Assembly (NCBI RefSeq): GCF_004354045.1
Contig: NZ_SMRT01000004.1
Coordinates: 372,001 to 436,000 of the forward strand
Reading direction: 5' to 3'
Length of the DNA stretch: 64,000 bases
Source: Paenibacillus piri
GTDB lineage: Bacteria; Bacillota; Bacilli; Paenibacillales; NBRC-103111
Shown here: piece after piece, positions 8,410-16,723 of the stretch
How the letters are laid out: every line of letters begins with the position of its first letter
Position numbering within the stretch: the first letter of the stretch is position 1
Made by a program: the position numbers and the translations under genes
Notes under the pieces: generated by a model
What the model was told of the DNA's origin: nothing
Database searches by the model: none
The model's input: only the letters and a program-made list of their open reading frames with translations

Positions 8410-9654
8410 ATGAAAACCGTCGGCTTGATCGTCGAATACAATCCGTTGCATAACGGACATGAATATCATTACCGGCATTCGAAAAAAAGCTCGGGCGCCG
8501 ATGCTTCGGTTGCCGTGATGAGCGGACATTTCCTGCAGCGCGGCGAGCCTGCGATCGTCGGCAAATGGGCCCGGGCCGAAATGGCGCTGCGCATGGGCGT
8601 CGATCTCGTGCTCGAGCTGCCCGTTGCCTACTCCGCGCAGCCGGCCGAATGGTTCGCCTACGGAGCGGTATCCGCGCTTGCGGCAACGGGCGTCGTCGAC
8701 TGCCTGTGCTTCGGCAGCGAAAGCGGCGACATCGCTTGGCTCCATGCGGTCGCCGATGCCGTCAGCGAGGAACCGGGGGAGCTTCACGCCCTGCTGCAGC
8801 GGGAGCTGAAAACAGGGCTGCCGTACCCCGCCGCCTACGGTAAAGCGGTGGCGGCTTACTTGCCCGGGACCGACGCCGCCGAGCTGGCCAAGCCCAACAA
8901 TACGCTCGGGCTGCATTATTTGATCGCGCTGCGCAGGCTGCAAAGCCGCATCGTCCCGCTTACCGTCACCCGCCAAAAGGCGGGTTACAGCCAGCAGGAT
9001 ATTACGGATGCGGCCATTGCCAGCGCTACGGCGCTGCGGCATATACTGTTCGAGCGGCAGGAGCTGGAAGCCATCGGCTCCTATGTGCCCGCGAGCACGA
9101 TGGATGTACTGCGCCGCGAATGGGAGGCCGGGCGCGCGCCGGTCAGCTGGGAGCGCTATGCCAAGCCATTGCTGCTGCAGCTGCTCCATCGCAGCCCGGC
9201 CCAGCTGGCCGGCATCCACGAGGTGACCGAAGGGCTGGAGCACCGCATCAAGCAATCGCTCCCTCTTCTCACGGATGCCGGCGCCCCCGGTACGGTGGAA
9301 CGGCTGATTGAGCTGCTCAAAACGAAGCGGTACACACGGACCAAGCTGCAGCGACTGCTGCTGCGGGTGCTGCTGGGCCATACGAAGGAGCAGCTGTCCG
9401 CGGAAGTGCTTCGCCAAGGCGTTCCTTACCTGCGAGTGCTCGGATTCAGCGCCAAAGGACGCGAACTGCTGAAGCGGATGAAAACTTCCGCCAGCGTCCC
9501 TGTCGTCACCAAAGTGACCGGCCAGGAGGAAAGCTTCCCGCTGTTAAAGCTGGATCTTCAGGCCACCTCCGTTTTCGCGCTGGGCTATTCGTCCGCTTCC
9601 GGTCGCGAGCTGTACCGCGATTATTACGAGCCGCCGGTCCAGGTTGAACGATAG
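8410..9654 (+). CDS. tmcAL: tRNA(Met) cytidine acetate ligase
   Basis: TmcAL (formerly YlbM) forms N4-acetylcytidine at the wobble position of elongator tRNA-Met from acetate and ATP. The protein is 414 residues long and opens MKTVGLIVEYNPLHNGHEYH, with the HxGH nucleotidyl-transfer motif at about residues 14-17. Further family motifs are MSGHFLQRGEPA and KWARAEMAL. AAAGGAGCG precedes the ATG. It is divergent from yceD, as in Bacillus, where ylbM lies opposite ylbN (yceD). Its relatively GC-rich codons match neighbouring core genes. Confidence 0.94.
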   Translation: MKTVGLIVEYNPLHNGHEYHYRHSKKSSGADASVAVMSGHFLQRGEPAIVGKWARAEMALRMGVDLVLELPVAYSAQPAEWFAYGAVSALAATGVVDCLCFGSESGDIAWLHAVADAVSEEPGELHALLQRELKTGLPYPAAYGKAVAAYLPGTDAAELAKPNNTLGLHYLIALRRLQSRIVPLTVTRQKAGYSQQDITDAAIASATALRHILFERQELEAIGSYVPASTMDVLRREWEAGRAPVSWERYAKPLLLQLLHRSPAQLAGIHEVTEGLEHRIKQSLPLLTDAGAPGTVERLIELLKTKRYTRTKLQRLLLRVLLGHTKEQLSAEVLRQGVPYLRVLGFSAKGRELLKRMKTSASVPVVTKVTGQEESFPLLKLDLQATSVFALGYSSASGRELYRDYYEPPVQVER

Positions 9655-9664
9655 GCCCAGGCAG

Positions 9665-9898
9665 GCCGATTCGTTAATCGGCAGATTCGGATCGCCAGCA
9701 TGCGGTGTTTCAACCCGGATCGACCCCCGGGCAAAGGTACGATGTCACATATGCATTCCGCCATTGTGCTATGCTGTCGACCCGGCATCGGTCCGATCAG
9801 CTCGGGACGAGCCATTCGCTCCGACCCGTCAGCGGTCCGATCAGCTCGCCGCCGTCCACGCAATTATCGGCGGTCCGATCCCTCGGCTTCCCAATGAA
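9665..9898. other. Gap with hairpin and short direct repeats between convergent tmcAL and sepM
   Basis: A GCCGAT/ATCGGC hairpin at 9665-9682 follows the tmcAL stop but has no T-run. A 15-bp unit, GGTCCGATCAGCTCG, occurs at 9790-9804 and 9834-9848, with a degenerate third copy near 9875. No convincing gene is present. Confidence 0.5.
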
Positions 9899-11002
9899 TC
9901 AGCTTGCCGCCTGCTTGGGCGGCATCGTTTTTAAATATTGCAGCGCATCGTTCATCGTGGCGACGGGTACGATTTTCATCGAAGTCTTAATATCTTTGGC
10001 CCGCTTCACTGCATCGGAATAATTCGGGATTTTATCCCCTGTCGGAGCGACGTAATCTTTGGGCGCGAAGAACAGCTCCGCTCCCGCCTTATCCGCGGCG
10101 ATGATTTTATGCTGAATTCCGCCGATGACGCCAACGACGCCTTTCTCGTCGATCGTTCCGGTGCCCGCGATTTTATAGCCCTTTGTAATATCCTCGGCGC
10201 TCAGCCGGTTCACAATCTCCAGCGAAAACATGAGACCTGCCGAAGGCCCGCCGATTTCGCCCGCTTTAATCGTAACCTGCTTATCCTCGACATCCGATTT
10301 GACGCTTTGCACATTGGCCGGCACGATGCCTAGCCCGGCCCGCCGATCCTCCTCCTTGACGGGAGCCGCGCCATTATCGGCCGGGAGGAGCGCCAGCTTA
10401 ACTTGTGCGGTCCGCACAATATTTTTGCGTTTGTAGGCAACGGTTACGGTATCGCCTGCCTTTTTGCCCTTGAGCAGCTTTTGCAGCTCCTCATTTTGAC
10501 GGATCCGCATATCATCCACCTTGACAATGTAATCGCCCGCTTTCAGCACGCCGGCTGCCGGAAAATCTTTGAATACCTGCACGACCACAACGCCGTCGCT
10601 GCTGATGTGATAAGGAATGCCAAGCTCATCATAAGCCGCCTGAATTGCGCTGGACTGCGAAGTCAGCATGCTGACTTCCTGACGCTGCGTATACTCCTGC
10701 TCCGATTCATTGTCGCGAAGCAGTTCCTTTTTTCGGCGCAGCTCGTCGTACGGGCGAACAAACGAGAGCAAGTAGCTGAATACCGAGGCATCGCTCACCC
10801 TCACGGTCGTGAGCATGAAAGCCCCCTGTTTTTCCGGTGCGCTCTGCTTTACCTGCACCATAGGCTGAATGACCTCGGCTGTACCGGCTGAAAAAATAAA
10901 CAGAGGCAGCGGCATAAAATATACGGTATACACCAACGCAATTGCAATAAATACGGATAAGACAATCCTTGAAGCGCGCTTCAATTCTCTCGCTTCTCCC
11001 AT
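9899..11002 (-). CDS. sepM: PDZ-Lon membrane protease (SepM/YlbL family)
   Basis: Membrane-anchored serine protease of the SepM/YlbL family, acting outside the cytoplasmic membrane. It has one N-terminal membrane segment (about residues 12-37), a PDZ domain around residues 130-205 and a Lon-type catalytic domain. The catalytic serine is in GGPSAGLMF and the lysine in HKIIAADKAGAELFF. The 367-residue length is usual. It is divergent from ylbJ across 135 bp. In Streptococcus SepM trims a peptide pheromone, and in Bacillus YlbL acts in DNA-damage checkpoint recovery; which applies here is not visible. Confidence 0.92.
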   Translation of the reverse strand: MGEARELKRASRIVLSVFIAIALVYTVYFMPLPLFIFSAGTAEVIQPMVQVKQSAPEKQGAFMLTTVRVSDASVFSYLLSFVRPYDELRRKKELLRDNESEQEYTQRQEVSMLTSQSSAIQAAYDELGIPYHISSDGVVVVQVFKDFPAAGVLKAGDYIVKVDDMRIRQNEELQKLLKGKKAGDTVTVAYKRKNIVRTAQVKLALLPADNGAAPVKEEDRRAGLGIVPANVQSVKSDVEDKQVTIKAGEIGGPSAGLMFSLEIVNRLSAEDITKGYKIAGTGTIDEKGVVGVIGGIQHKIIAADKAGAELFFAPKDYVAPTGDKIPNYSDAVKRAKDIKTSMKIVPVATMNDALQYLKTMPPKQAAS

Positions 11003-11137
11003 ATGTATATTTCCCCCTCAACCGCTGGAGCCGCAGGTCGGCATGCGGTCGGACCGGCAAGGCCCGTTCCATTGTCTGGTCTAAACTATTCGGACAAAGC
11101 GTAAACATGTACCATCCTGTCATTCGGAGTTGGTCCC

Positions 11138-12451
11138 ATGTTTCGCTTGAGAACGATTTCTTCGCAGCAAGCAAGCACCTTGATTTTAGGATGCTTGGCC
11201 CTGCTGCTGGTCATTAGTATTATAGTATTCCCCGATCAGGCCTTCCAATCATCTTTAAAAGGATTGTCAGTTTGGTGGAAGCTTGTTTTTCCCGCACTGC
11301 TGCCGTTTCTGATCATGACGGAAATCGCGCGAGGCACGGGTGTTTTGCACGGCTTGGGCGCGTTGCTGGAGCCTTTGCTGCGGCTGCTGTTCCGGCTGCC
11401 CGGCGTCGGCGGTTGGGCGGTCGCCCTAGGCTTGACGGCAGGCAACCCGGCCGGAGCTATTGCTGTCGGCGGACTTCGACGCGACAAACTGATTACCCGG
11501 GATGAAGCCGAACGGCTGCTCACGCTGAGCCATTTGCTCAGCCCTGTCTTTTTAATTACCGTTGTCGGCGTCGGTTTCCTGCAAAATGCAAAGACCGGTC
11601 TGGCGCTCACCCTGCTGCATTACGGCTCCGCGATCGTATTGGCGCTCCTGCAGCGTTTCACCCACGTTCGTACGGTGGCCGAGCCTGAGGTAGTCGCCAA
11701 CCGGCGCGCCGAAGCGAGGTCGCTGCCTTCGTCGGCAGGACTATTCGGCAAGTGCATTGCTGCATGGCGCAACGCCCACGCCGCAGACGGACGCACCTTC
11801 GGCAAGCTGCTCGGAGATTCCGTCAGCCGCTCCATCCAGCAGTTGATGACTGTCGGAGGATTTATGATGATCTTCTCCGTACTGATTCAAGCCGTTTCAT
11901 TGAGCCCCGTTATTCCCTACGTCAGCCGGCTGTCAGCCGTTCTGGGTCTTGGCTCAGCCGCCGATGCGGAGCAGCTGTTGTCCTCCGTGCTGCCCGGACT
12001 GTTCGAGGCGCATCTCGGCGCTTACGCAATGGGACAAAGCCAGCTGCTCACCGGCTCATGGCCTTATGCCTTATTGAGCGCCTTGTTCGCTTGGGGCGGT
12101 CTGTCTACTCACGCCCAGGTCAAAAGCTTCATCCTGGGCACCGATATCCGTTATGCCGTCTTTTTGCGCAGCCGGCTGCTCCATGCGGCCGCTGCCTTCG
12201 TCTCGACAGGCTTGCTATGGCAGCCACTGAACGGTTGGCTTGCACGGTCCGAGGCGCCGGCCTACTTGCCCGCACAAGCTTTGCCTGCTCCCGCAGCCGG
12301 CGGCTGGAGCCTCGGCGGCGTCAATCTGTGGTCCTTGACCGGCCCGACACTGCTGTCATTCGGCTTCATTATGCTTCTTATGCTCTGCTTATCCGTCCTG
12401 GCGGCTGCCGTTGTGATGAAGCGGCACTTATCTCCGCCGGCACAACGCTAG
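11138..12451 (+). CDS. ylbJ: Sporulation integral membrane protein YlbJ
   Basis: This polytopic membrane protein (437 residues) has nucleoside-recognition (Gate) domains. In Bacillus YlbJ is made in the mother cell and is needed for spore cortex formation. Many hydrophobic segments are visible, and the conserved GNPAGAIAVGGLR and LSHLLSPVFLI motifs mark the family. The ATG follows GGAG by 8 bases. The gene converges on coaD with only 16 bp between stop codons. The patatin gene ylbK, found here in Bacillus subtilis, is absent. Confidence 0.92.
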   Translation: MFRLRTISSQQASTLILGCLALLLVISIIVFPDQAFQSSLKGLSVWWKLVFPALLPFLIMTEIARGTGVLHGLGALLEPLLRLLFRLPGVGGWAVALGLTAGNPAGAIAVGGLRRDKLITRDEAERLLTLSHLLSPVFLITVVGVGFLQNAKTGLALTLLHYGSAIVLALLQRFTHVRTVAEPEVVANRRAEARSLPSSAGLFGKCIAAWRNAHAADGRTFGKLLGDSVSRSIQQLMTVGGFMMIFSVLIQAVSLSPVIPYVSRLSAVLGLGSAADAEQLLSSVLPGLFEAHLGAYAMGQSQLLTGSWPYALLSALFAWGGLSTHAQVKSFILGTDIRYAVFLRSRLLHAAAAFVSTGLLWQPLNGWLARSEAPAYLPAQALPAPAAGGWSLGGVNLWSLTGPTLLSFGFIMLLMLCLSVLAAAVVMKRHLSPPAQR

Positions 12452-12467
12452 CTCAATGAATGAGGCT

Positions 12468-13046
<579 letters not shown>

Positions 13047-13098
13047 TTACCGCTCGGGGCAGATGCGTTCCCCGCGGCAAATAATACCGGATTCCAGC

Positions 13099-13650
13099 TT
13101 ATGTATTTTTGTAAATCGTAACTGCCGTATCCCCGTATTCCGCCCGTCGTATCCACTGCAGCCGGCCGATCGGCTCCCGATACACATCGTCGGTATCATG
13201 CTCCAGCACGATTGTAGCATCCGGGCTCAGCAAATCAGCCTCGTCCAGTTGCTCGACCAGACTTTGCACCACCTTTAACCTATAAGGCGGATCCAAAAAA
13301 ACGAGATCGAATTTCGCCGCCCGTTTCGTTAACGCCTTAATCGCGCGAAGCGCATCGTTGCGGTAAAGCTCCGCCCGCTCCGCAAAGCCCGCAGCCTGCA
13401 AATTTTGTCGGATCGTCTCGATGCTCTTCTTGTCGATATCCGTTAAGACCGCGCGCTCCATTCCTCTGCTCAATGCTTCTATGCTTAACCCGCCGGTGCC
13501 GGCGAATAAATCGAGCACATGCCCTCCGTCGAAATAAGGGCCGATCATGCTAAAAATCGCCTCCTTCACCTTATCGGTCGTCGGACGCGTCCCAATGCCG
13601 GGTACAGCCTTCAGCGGCCTTCCCTTGGCAGTGCCTGAAATGACTCTCAT
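13099..13650 (-). CDS. rsmD: 16S rRNA (guanine966-N2)-methyltransferase
   Basis: RsmD methylates G966 of 16S rRNA using S-adenosylmethionine. The 183-residue Rossmann protein carries the SAM loop LDLFAGTGGLSIEAL and the N2-type catalytic motif FLDPPYR. The start is the ATG giving MRVISGTAKGR, since AGAAGGTGAAACGC is immediately upstream; a GTG three codons earlier overlaps that site. It is the last conserved gene before the accessory block. Confidence 0.95.
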   Translation of the reverse strand: MRVISGTAKGRPLKAVPGIGTRPTTDKVKEAIFSMIGPYFDGGHVLDLFAGTGGLSIEALSRGMERAVLTDIDKKSIETIRQNLQAAGFAERAELYRNDALRAIKALTKRAAKFDLVFLDPPYRLKVVQSLVEQLDEADLLSPDATIVLEHDTDDVYREPIGRLQWIRRAEYGDTAVTIYKNT

Positions 13651-13680
13651 GCGTTTCACCTTCTACTGGATAGTGATACT

Positions 13681-13710
13681 ATCGTACCATAAACAGAAAG
13701 TTTTGCACAA
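13681..13710 (-). promoter_or_regulatory. Probable rsmD promoter
   Basis: TTGTGC (13705-13710) and TACGAT (13681-13686) are spaced by 18 bp, 30 bp before the rsmD start. The -35 element lies inside a perfect 9-bp-arm palindrome (13697-13716, AAAGTTTTG/CAAAACTTT) that could be a regulator site. Confidence 0.45.
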
Positions 13711-13739
13711 AACTTTGTCGCCTCCATGTATACTTTTAC

Positions 13740-13868
13740 AGAAATGTGATCATCCTTGTAGTATCGACATCCGAAAATGTCGTAGACAACCGCGGAGAAG
13801 ACTTACGTTCCCCATAAGTTCTTCGTCCGGTTTCTCCTCTCCCATGAAGGGGCCCCGAAAGGGGCCCC
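13740..13868 (+). ncRNA. Possible small structured RNA
   Basis: A gene-free stretch with three consecutive hairpins: TCGACAT/ATGTCGT-type (about 13757-13790), a GAAGACTTA/TAAGTTCTTC stem nested in GGAGAA/TTCTCC (about 13794-13837), and a terminator-like GC hairpin. A TATACT lies at 13729-13734, but its -35 partner is weak. No known RNA family is recognised and expression is unproven. Confidence 0.25.
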
Positions 13869-13878
13869 GATTTATTTT
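13849..13878 (+). terminator. GC-rich hairpin terminator
   Basis: Stem GGGGCCCC-GAAA-GGGGCCCC followed by GATTTATTTT. The T-run is interrupted, so strength is uncertain. Confidence 0.5.
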
Positions 13879-13884
13879 ACCCTA

Positions 13885-14225
13885 AATTCCCTTATATGAC
13901 GTGGTTTTTACGACGTTATCTTTCGTCCAATTTTTCGTGATTTCAGCTATTGTGCACCGATTGTGAACCAAATTCATAGCCCGAGTCCGAACTCTCGAGA
14001 CCAGTCCGGCCCTCCCAAACGAAAGAGGGCAGCCTGCTTGTCAGGTATTGGGTGTTTATAAACGGCACTGAGGAAAATTGTCGTTCCACTATTGATTTGA
14101 TTTTCATAAGATGTGATCAGGGTTACCCTTCAAATGACCTTTTCCCTCTTTATTCCCTCTGAGTAGACGGTTGCATTCATTGAGCCGTCTATTTGGCATC
14201 CTGATCAAAACAAAAAGGGTATTCG
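13885..14225. other. Gene-free junction DNA at the edge of the accessory block
   Basis: About 340 bp with stop codons in all frames, AT-richer than the core genes to the left. Nothing recognisable apart from a short GACGGTTG/GAGCCGTC-type inverted sequence near 14167-14193. It probably marks the boundary where foreign DNA was inserted next to rsmD. Confidence 0.4.
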
Positions 14226-14273
14226 GATTTTGTGGTGGAATAAACAAGAGCCTTAAATTAAGGAGTTGTATAA

Positions 14274-14324
14274 ATGTTCATTACGATGAATGTTAATACC
14301 TTTTTCGAAGGGATTCTCCTTTAA
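14274..14324 (+). CDS. Possible 16-residue leader peptide
   Basis: A 17-codon frame (MFITMNVNTFFEGILL) starts at an ATG preceded by AAGGAG at 8 bases, just inside the left inverted repeat and upstream of the AHSA1 promoter. The ribosome binding site is good, but the frame is too short to judge and may be a leftover of a truncated gene. Confidence 0.2.
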   Translation: MFITMNVNTFFEGILL

Positions 14325-14411
14325 CAAACCCATATGATAGCAATAGAAGCTGAGGACAAATCTACTTAATTTTGTTTGATAACCCCCGGAGGATCCAGGC
14401 GACAACATGTT

Positions 14412-14480
14412 GCGCAAGTATATACTTGCGCGTGATCCGCTGATGTGGTATGCTTCAAATGCGCAAGTATATACTTGCAC
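14412..14480 (+). promoter_or_regulatory. AHSA1-arsR promoter with two ArsR-type palindromic operators
   Basis: A perfect 20-bp palindrome at 14412-14431 and a second copy with one mismatched pair at 14461-14480 share the core GCAAGTATATACTTGC. Between and overlapping them is a promoter: TTGCGC (14426-14431), 17 bp, TATGCT (14449-14454). The first operator covers the -35 and the second lies just after the -10, a layout suited to repression by the ArsR protein encoded downstream. Confidence 0.75.
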
Positions 14481-14508
14481 GTTTAGAACTCAAGAAGGAG
14501 TGATACAA

Positions 14509-14970
14509 ATGACAGTAGATCGCATTGAGAAAGACATTCGTGTCGCTGCATCGGTAGAGCAGGTATGGGCAGTGATTACCGAACGCAAGCACATGGAGGA
14601 GTGGCTTTCCCGTGGTTTCATAGTGAAAGAACTCGATCTGCGCCCGGGAGGGCTGCTCCTGCTTAACCAGGAATCCAAAAACGCTACGCTACTTGCCCGT
14701 ATAGTTACGGTAGACCCGCCGCATGTTTTTTCCTATCGATGGGCGGAAGCTTACCCGGGGGCCGAACCGACGGAAGAAAACTCTACTTTGGTCGAGTTCC
14801 GCCTCACCAGAGACGGAGATGCTACCGTATTGCAGGTTACAGAAAGCGGATACGCGAACTTGGCCATTCCGGCGGGACGGGAGTACGTCGGTTTCGAATC
14901 TCACTCCCGAGGTTGGCCTGTTTTCCTCGATGAGATTCGCACTCGCACCGAGGAGCTCGCCTTGAAGTGA
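14509..14970 (+). CDS. SRPBCC/AHSA1 family protein
   Basis: A 153-residue START-like fold protein of the AHSA1 (Hsp90 ATPase activator homologue) class. Family features are the N-terminal RIEKDIRVAASVEQVWAVIT segment, the tryptophan-rich middle (FSYRWAEAYPG) and the C-terminal GWPVFLDEIRTR helix. In bacteria these proteins bind small hydrophobic ligands and are commonly encoded next to an ArsR regulator, as here; the ligand is unknown. AAGGAGTGA precedes the ATG. The stop overlaps the arsR start by 4 bp. Confidence 0.85.
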   Translation: MTVDRIEKDIRVAASVEQVWAVITERKHMEEWLSRGFIVKELDLRPGGLLLLNQESKNATLLARIVTVDPPHVFSYRWAEAYPGAEPTEENSTLVEFRLTRDGDATVLQVTESGYANLAIPAGREYVGFESHSRGWPVFLDEIRTRTEELALK

Positions 14971-15365
14971 GTGGTAACACCGAGGATCTACCGGCAGAAG
15001 TCGTCCTGGGTGCCTTGGCAGATACCACTCGCCGACAAATCCTCAACCGGTTGGCAAGGATCGGCGAGGCGACGGCGACGACGCTGGCCGCCGAGATGTC
15101 AGTAACTCGACAGGCCGTAGTGCAACATCTCTCTATACTTGAAACCGCCTGCTTGGTGAAAGGTCAGCGTATCGGACGGGAGCGACGTTTCGTCGTGTGT
15201 CCGCAGCGGCTGACCGAAACAGCTCGATGGATGGATAGCTTGGCCGCCCAATGGGATTCACGGCTCGGAGCGATCAAACGTATTGCGGAGCAAGCACACC
15301 TAGAGGGTGTGGGACCACCAGGGCAACAAACGGCAACCGAACAGGAAGAGACAGACGATTCGTAG
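14967..15365 (+). CDS. ArsR family winged-helix repressor
   Basis: A 132-residue ArsR/SmtB-type regulator. The winged helix is clear: LGALADTTRRQILNRLA, then the recognition helix in SVTRQAVVQHLSILE. Cysteines are few and not in the usual metal-site positions, so it probably senses something other than metal through its AHSA1 partner. The GTG start overlaps the preceding stop (GTGA), so the pair is translationally coupled. The likely targets are the two palindromes in its own promoter. The C-terminal tail is glutamine- and glutamate-rich. Confidence 0.88.
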   Translation: MSGNTEDLPAEVVLGALADTTRRQILNRLARIGEATATTLAAEMSVTRQAVVQHLSILETACLVKGQRIGRERRFVVCPQRLTETARWMDSLAAQWDSRLGAIKRIAEQAHLEGVGPPGQQTATEQEETDDS

Positions 15366-15401
15366 TCCACTGAGGTACTTTCACGAAATTGTTGGTACAG
15401 G

Positions 15402-15447
15402 ATCGGAGCGACGGTTGTGTGCTTAGTGGCACCGACGTCGCTCTGAT
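15402..15447 (+). terminator. Hairpin after arsR
   Basis: Twelve-bp stem with one mismatch (ATCGGAGCGACG / CGTCGCTCTGAT), 37 bp after the arsR stop. There is no T-run, so termination would be weak or factor-assisted. Confidence 0.4.
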
Positions 15448-15584
15448 GTTAACACAATAGGTATATGTTATAACACATAACTGTCCAATAACGACATTAC
15501 TGGTGTCGTCATAAAACTGTATATTTATGCGAAAATGAATTATAGCAGTATTTCTTATTCCACCACAAAATCAGAAGACCCAAC

Positions 15585-15622
15585 AAAAAAAGCCCTCGAT
15601 CCCAAAGGAAAGAGGGCTTTTG
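15585..15622. terminator. Bidirectional terminator
   Basis: AAAAGCCCTC/GAGGGCTTTT stem with A- and T-runs on both sides. It lies just outside the right inverted repeat of the AHSA1/ArsR cassette and 45 bp after the end of the minus-strand gene that follows. Confidence 0.75.
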
Positions 15623-15666
15623 AAATTCCAAGTGCTTGGTAATTTGCTAAGAAAAATTTACCTGAC

Positions 15667-15894
15667 CTATTCCCGCGATAATCCCGCAGCATCCCGCAGG
15701 CTGTTTGCTAAGATGGGTTGCCAATCGCGCAGTTGCATCCATGCGTCTGCGTCGCTGGCGCGACCCTCCTGCTCCGCCTTCTTTCGCTCCGATTCGAATC
15801 TCTCCCAGTGTGGTTTGAGATACGAGTCAATAATATTGGTCGCCAAATCCGCGCTAAGCGCCGGAGCCGTTGGTTTAATTGCCATGTTGATCAT
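15667..15894 (-). CDS. Small hypothetical protein, possibly phage-derived
   Basis: A 75-residue frame beginning MINMAIKPTAPAL, with GGGAGGGTGG directly before the ATG. The sequence is charged and mostly helical (HWERFESERKKAEQEG), with two tryptophans near the C-terminus. I do not recognise a family. It sits between a transposon-like cassette and an antirepressor fragment, so a prophage origin is plausible. The frame remains open upstream to 16011, but that part has no ribosome binding site. Confidence 0.4.
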   Translation of the reverse strand: MINMAIKPTAPALSADLATNIIDSYLKPHWERFESERKKAEQEGRASDADAWMQLRDWQPILANSLRDAAGLSRE

Positions 15895-16083
15895 CCACCC
15901 TCCCGCATCGCCGTTGGACTCGCAATGGTCGATGCGATGCCCGTTTTCGGGGACGTCATTTTTGAATTGATAAATGCTGTTATGCTCGTAAACTGCGCCG
16001 CCGCGGCGCATAGGTTTGCATCAGCTTGGTGGATACGCCGCGCTCTTGCATCTCTTTGACTACGCTACCATCACTCAGTACGG

Positions 16084-16360
16084 ATGATCGAGAAAGAAGC
16101 GGAGACCTGGTTTGTCCTGAAAGATGTTTGCGATGTGTTGGAATTAAGCAACCCGCGCATGGTTAAAGATCGGTTGAGCGATGATGTAAGTTCAACTTAC
16201 CCCATCCCCGACACTCTCGGCAGGATGCAAGAGACAACCATCATCAACGAAGATGGCCTGTAAGACGTCATCCTTGATACTACGCCTGCTGAAACAAGGC
16301 TACTTATTTCCGAACATCAAACACGCCATCGCCAAAGGAGAAAGTGAAACTCTTGTCAAA
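16084..16360 (+). pseudogene. Phage antirepressor (BRO-N domain) fragment
   Basis: The first 59 codons (16084-16263) encode ETWFVLKDVCDVLELSNPRM followed by VKDRLSDDV and ETTIINEDGL, the core of the BRO-N domain of phage antirepressors. In intact relatives this runs directly into LYDVILDS; here the tyrosine codon is TAA, and DVILDTTP continues in the same frame after the stop before similarity fades. The N-terminal strand that normally precedes the tryptophan is also missing. It is a nonsense-mutated remnant of a prophage gene. Confidence 0.65.
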
Positions 16361-16443
16361 TGACGAATCTATTGATCCGATTTTCCAACGAAGGCAGCCA
16401 GTTCGCCGGTTCCCCCTCTCACGTATTGATACGTATATATTGT

Positions 16444-16485
16444 ACGTGTTTTAAATTGACACGTGCTATTCATACGTGTTATAAT
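16444..16485 (+). promoter_or_regulatory. hicAB promoter with three evenly spaced half-sites
   Basis: A consensus sigma-A promoter: TTGACA at 16456-16461, 18 bp, TATAAT at 16480-16485. Half-sites ACGTGT, ACACGT and ACGTGT fall at 16444, 16459 and 16474, exactly 15 bp apart in alternating orientation, overlapping the -35 and abutting the -10. This ladder suits an autorepressor, presumably the HicB antitoxin or HicAB complex. Confidence 0.75.
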
Positions 16486-16514
16486 AAGGACAGAAAGGAG
16501 ATGATAAATACGAA

Positions 16515-16697
16515 ATGACTTCCCGAGAAATGATCAAACTAATAGAAGACGACGGTTGGCGACTAGTCGCTGTAGTGGGAAGTCATCACCAGTTCAAACA
16601 TCCAACCAAACCGGGAAAGGTAACAATCCCTCACCCGAAGAAAGACCTCGCAACCAAGACAATCAAGAACATACTCAAACAGGCAGGACTCCGATAA
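16515..16697 (+). CDS. hicA: HicA family toxin (mRNA interferase)
   Basis: A 60-residue toxin with a double-stranded-RNA-binding-like fold that cleaves mRNA. The conserved order is visible: MTSREMIKLIEDDGW, the active-site histidine in GSHHQFKHP, the VTIPHPKKDL segment and the closing KTIKNILKQAGL helix. The residues required for toxicity (GSHHQF) look intact. An AAAGGAG lies 14 bases upstream, further away than usual. It precedes hicB by 26 bp, the standard order with toxin first. Confidence 0.92.
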   Translation: MTSREMIKLIEDDGWRLVAVVGSHHQFKHPTKPGKVTIPHPKKDLATKTIKNILKQAGLR

Positions 16698-16723
16698 GGA
16701 GCCCGCCAAAAGGAGGAACATAG

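Larger units (their letters stand above)
14226..15572. mobile_element. Cassette with 18-bp terminal inverted repeats carrying AHSA1 and ArsR genes
   Basis: The 18-mer GATTTTGTGGTGGAATAA at 14226-14243 is repeated as its exact reverse complement at 15555-15572, enclosing 1.35 kb with a promoter, an AHSA1-like gene and an arsR gene. A chance match of this length is unlikely at this spacing. No transposase lies inside and I see no clear target-site duplication. It looks like a passenger unit moved by an element elsewhere in the genome. The inverted repeat is seen; mobility is inference. Confidence 0.6.

Noticed and set aside
8341..9417. 358-codon minus-strand frame opposite tmcAL
   Set aside because: tmcAL has all catalytic motifs and a good ribosome binding site; the opposite frame has neither.
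13697..13716. Palindrome AAAGTTTTG/CAAAACTTT as a terminator
   Set aside because: It has a 2-base loop, no T-run and lies in the rsmD promoter region; a protein-binding site is more likely.
15718..16059. 113-codon plus-strand frame near the phage remnant
   Set aside because: No ribosome binding site, no motif, and it overlaps a minus-strand frame with a good start.
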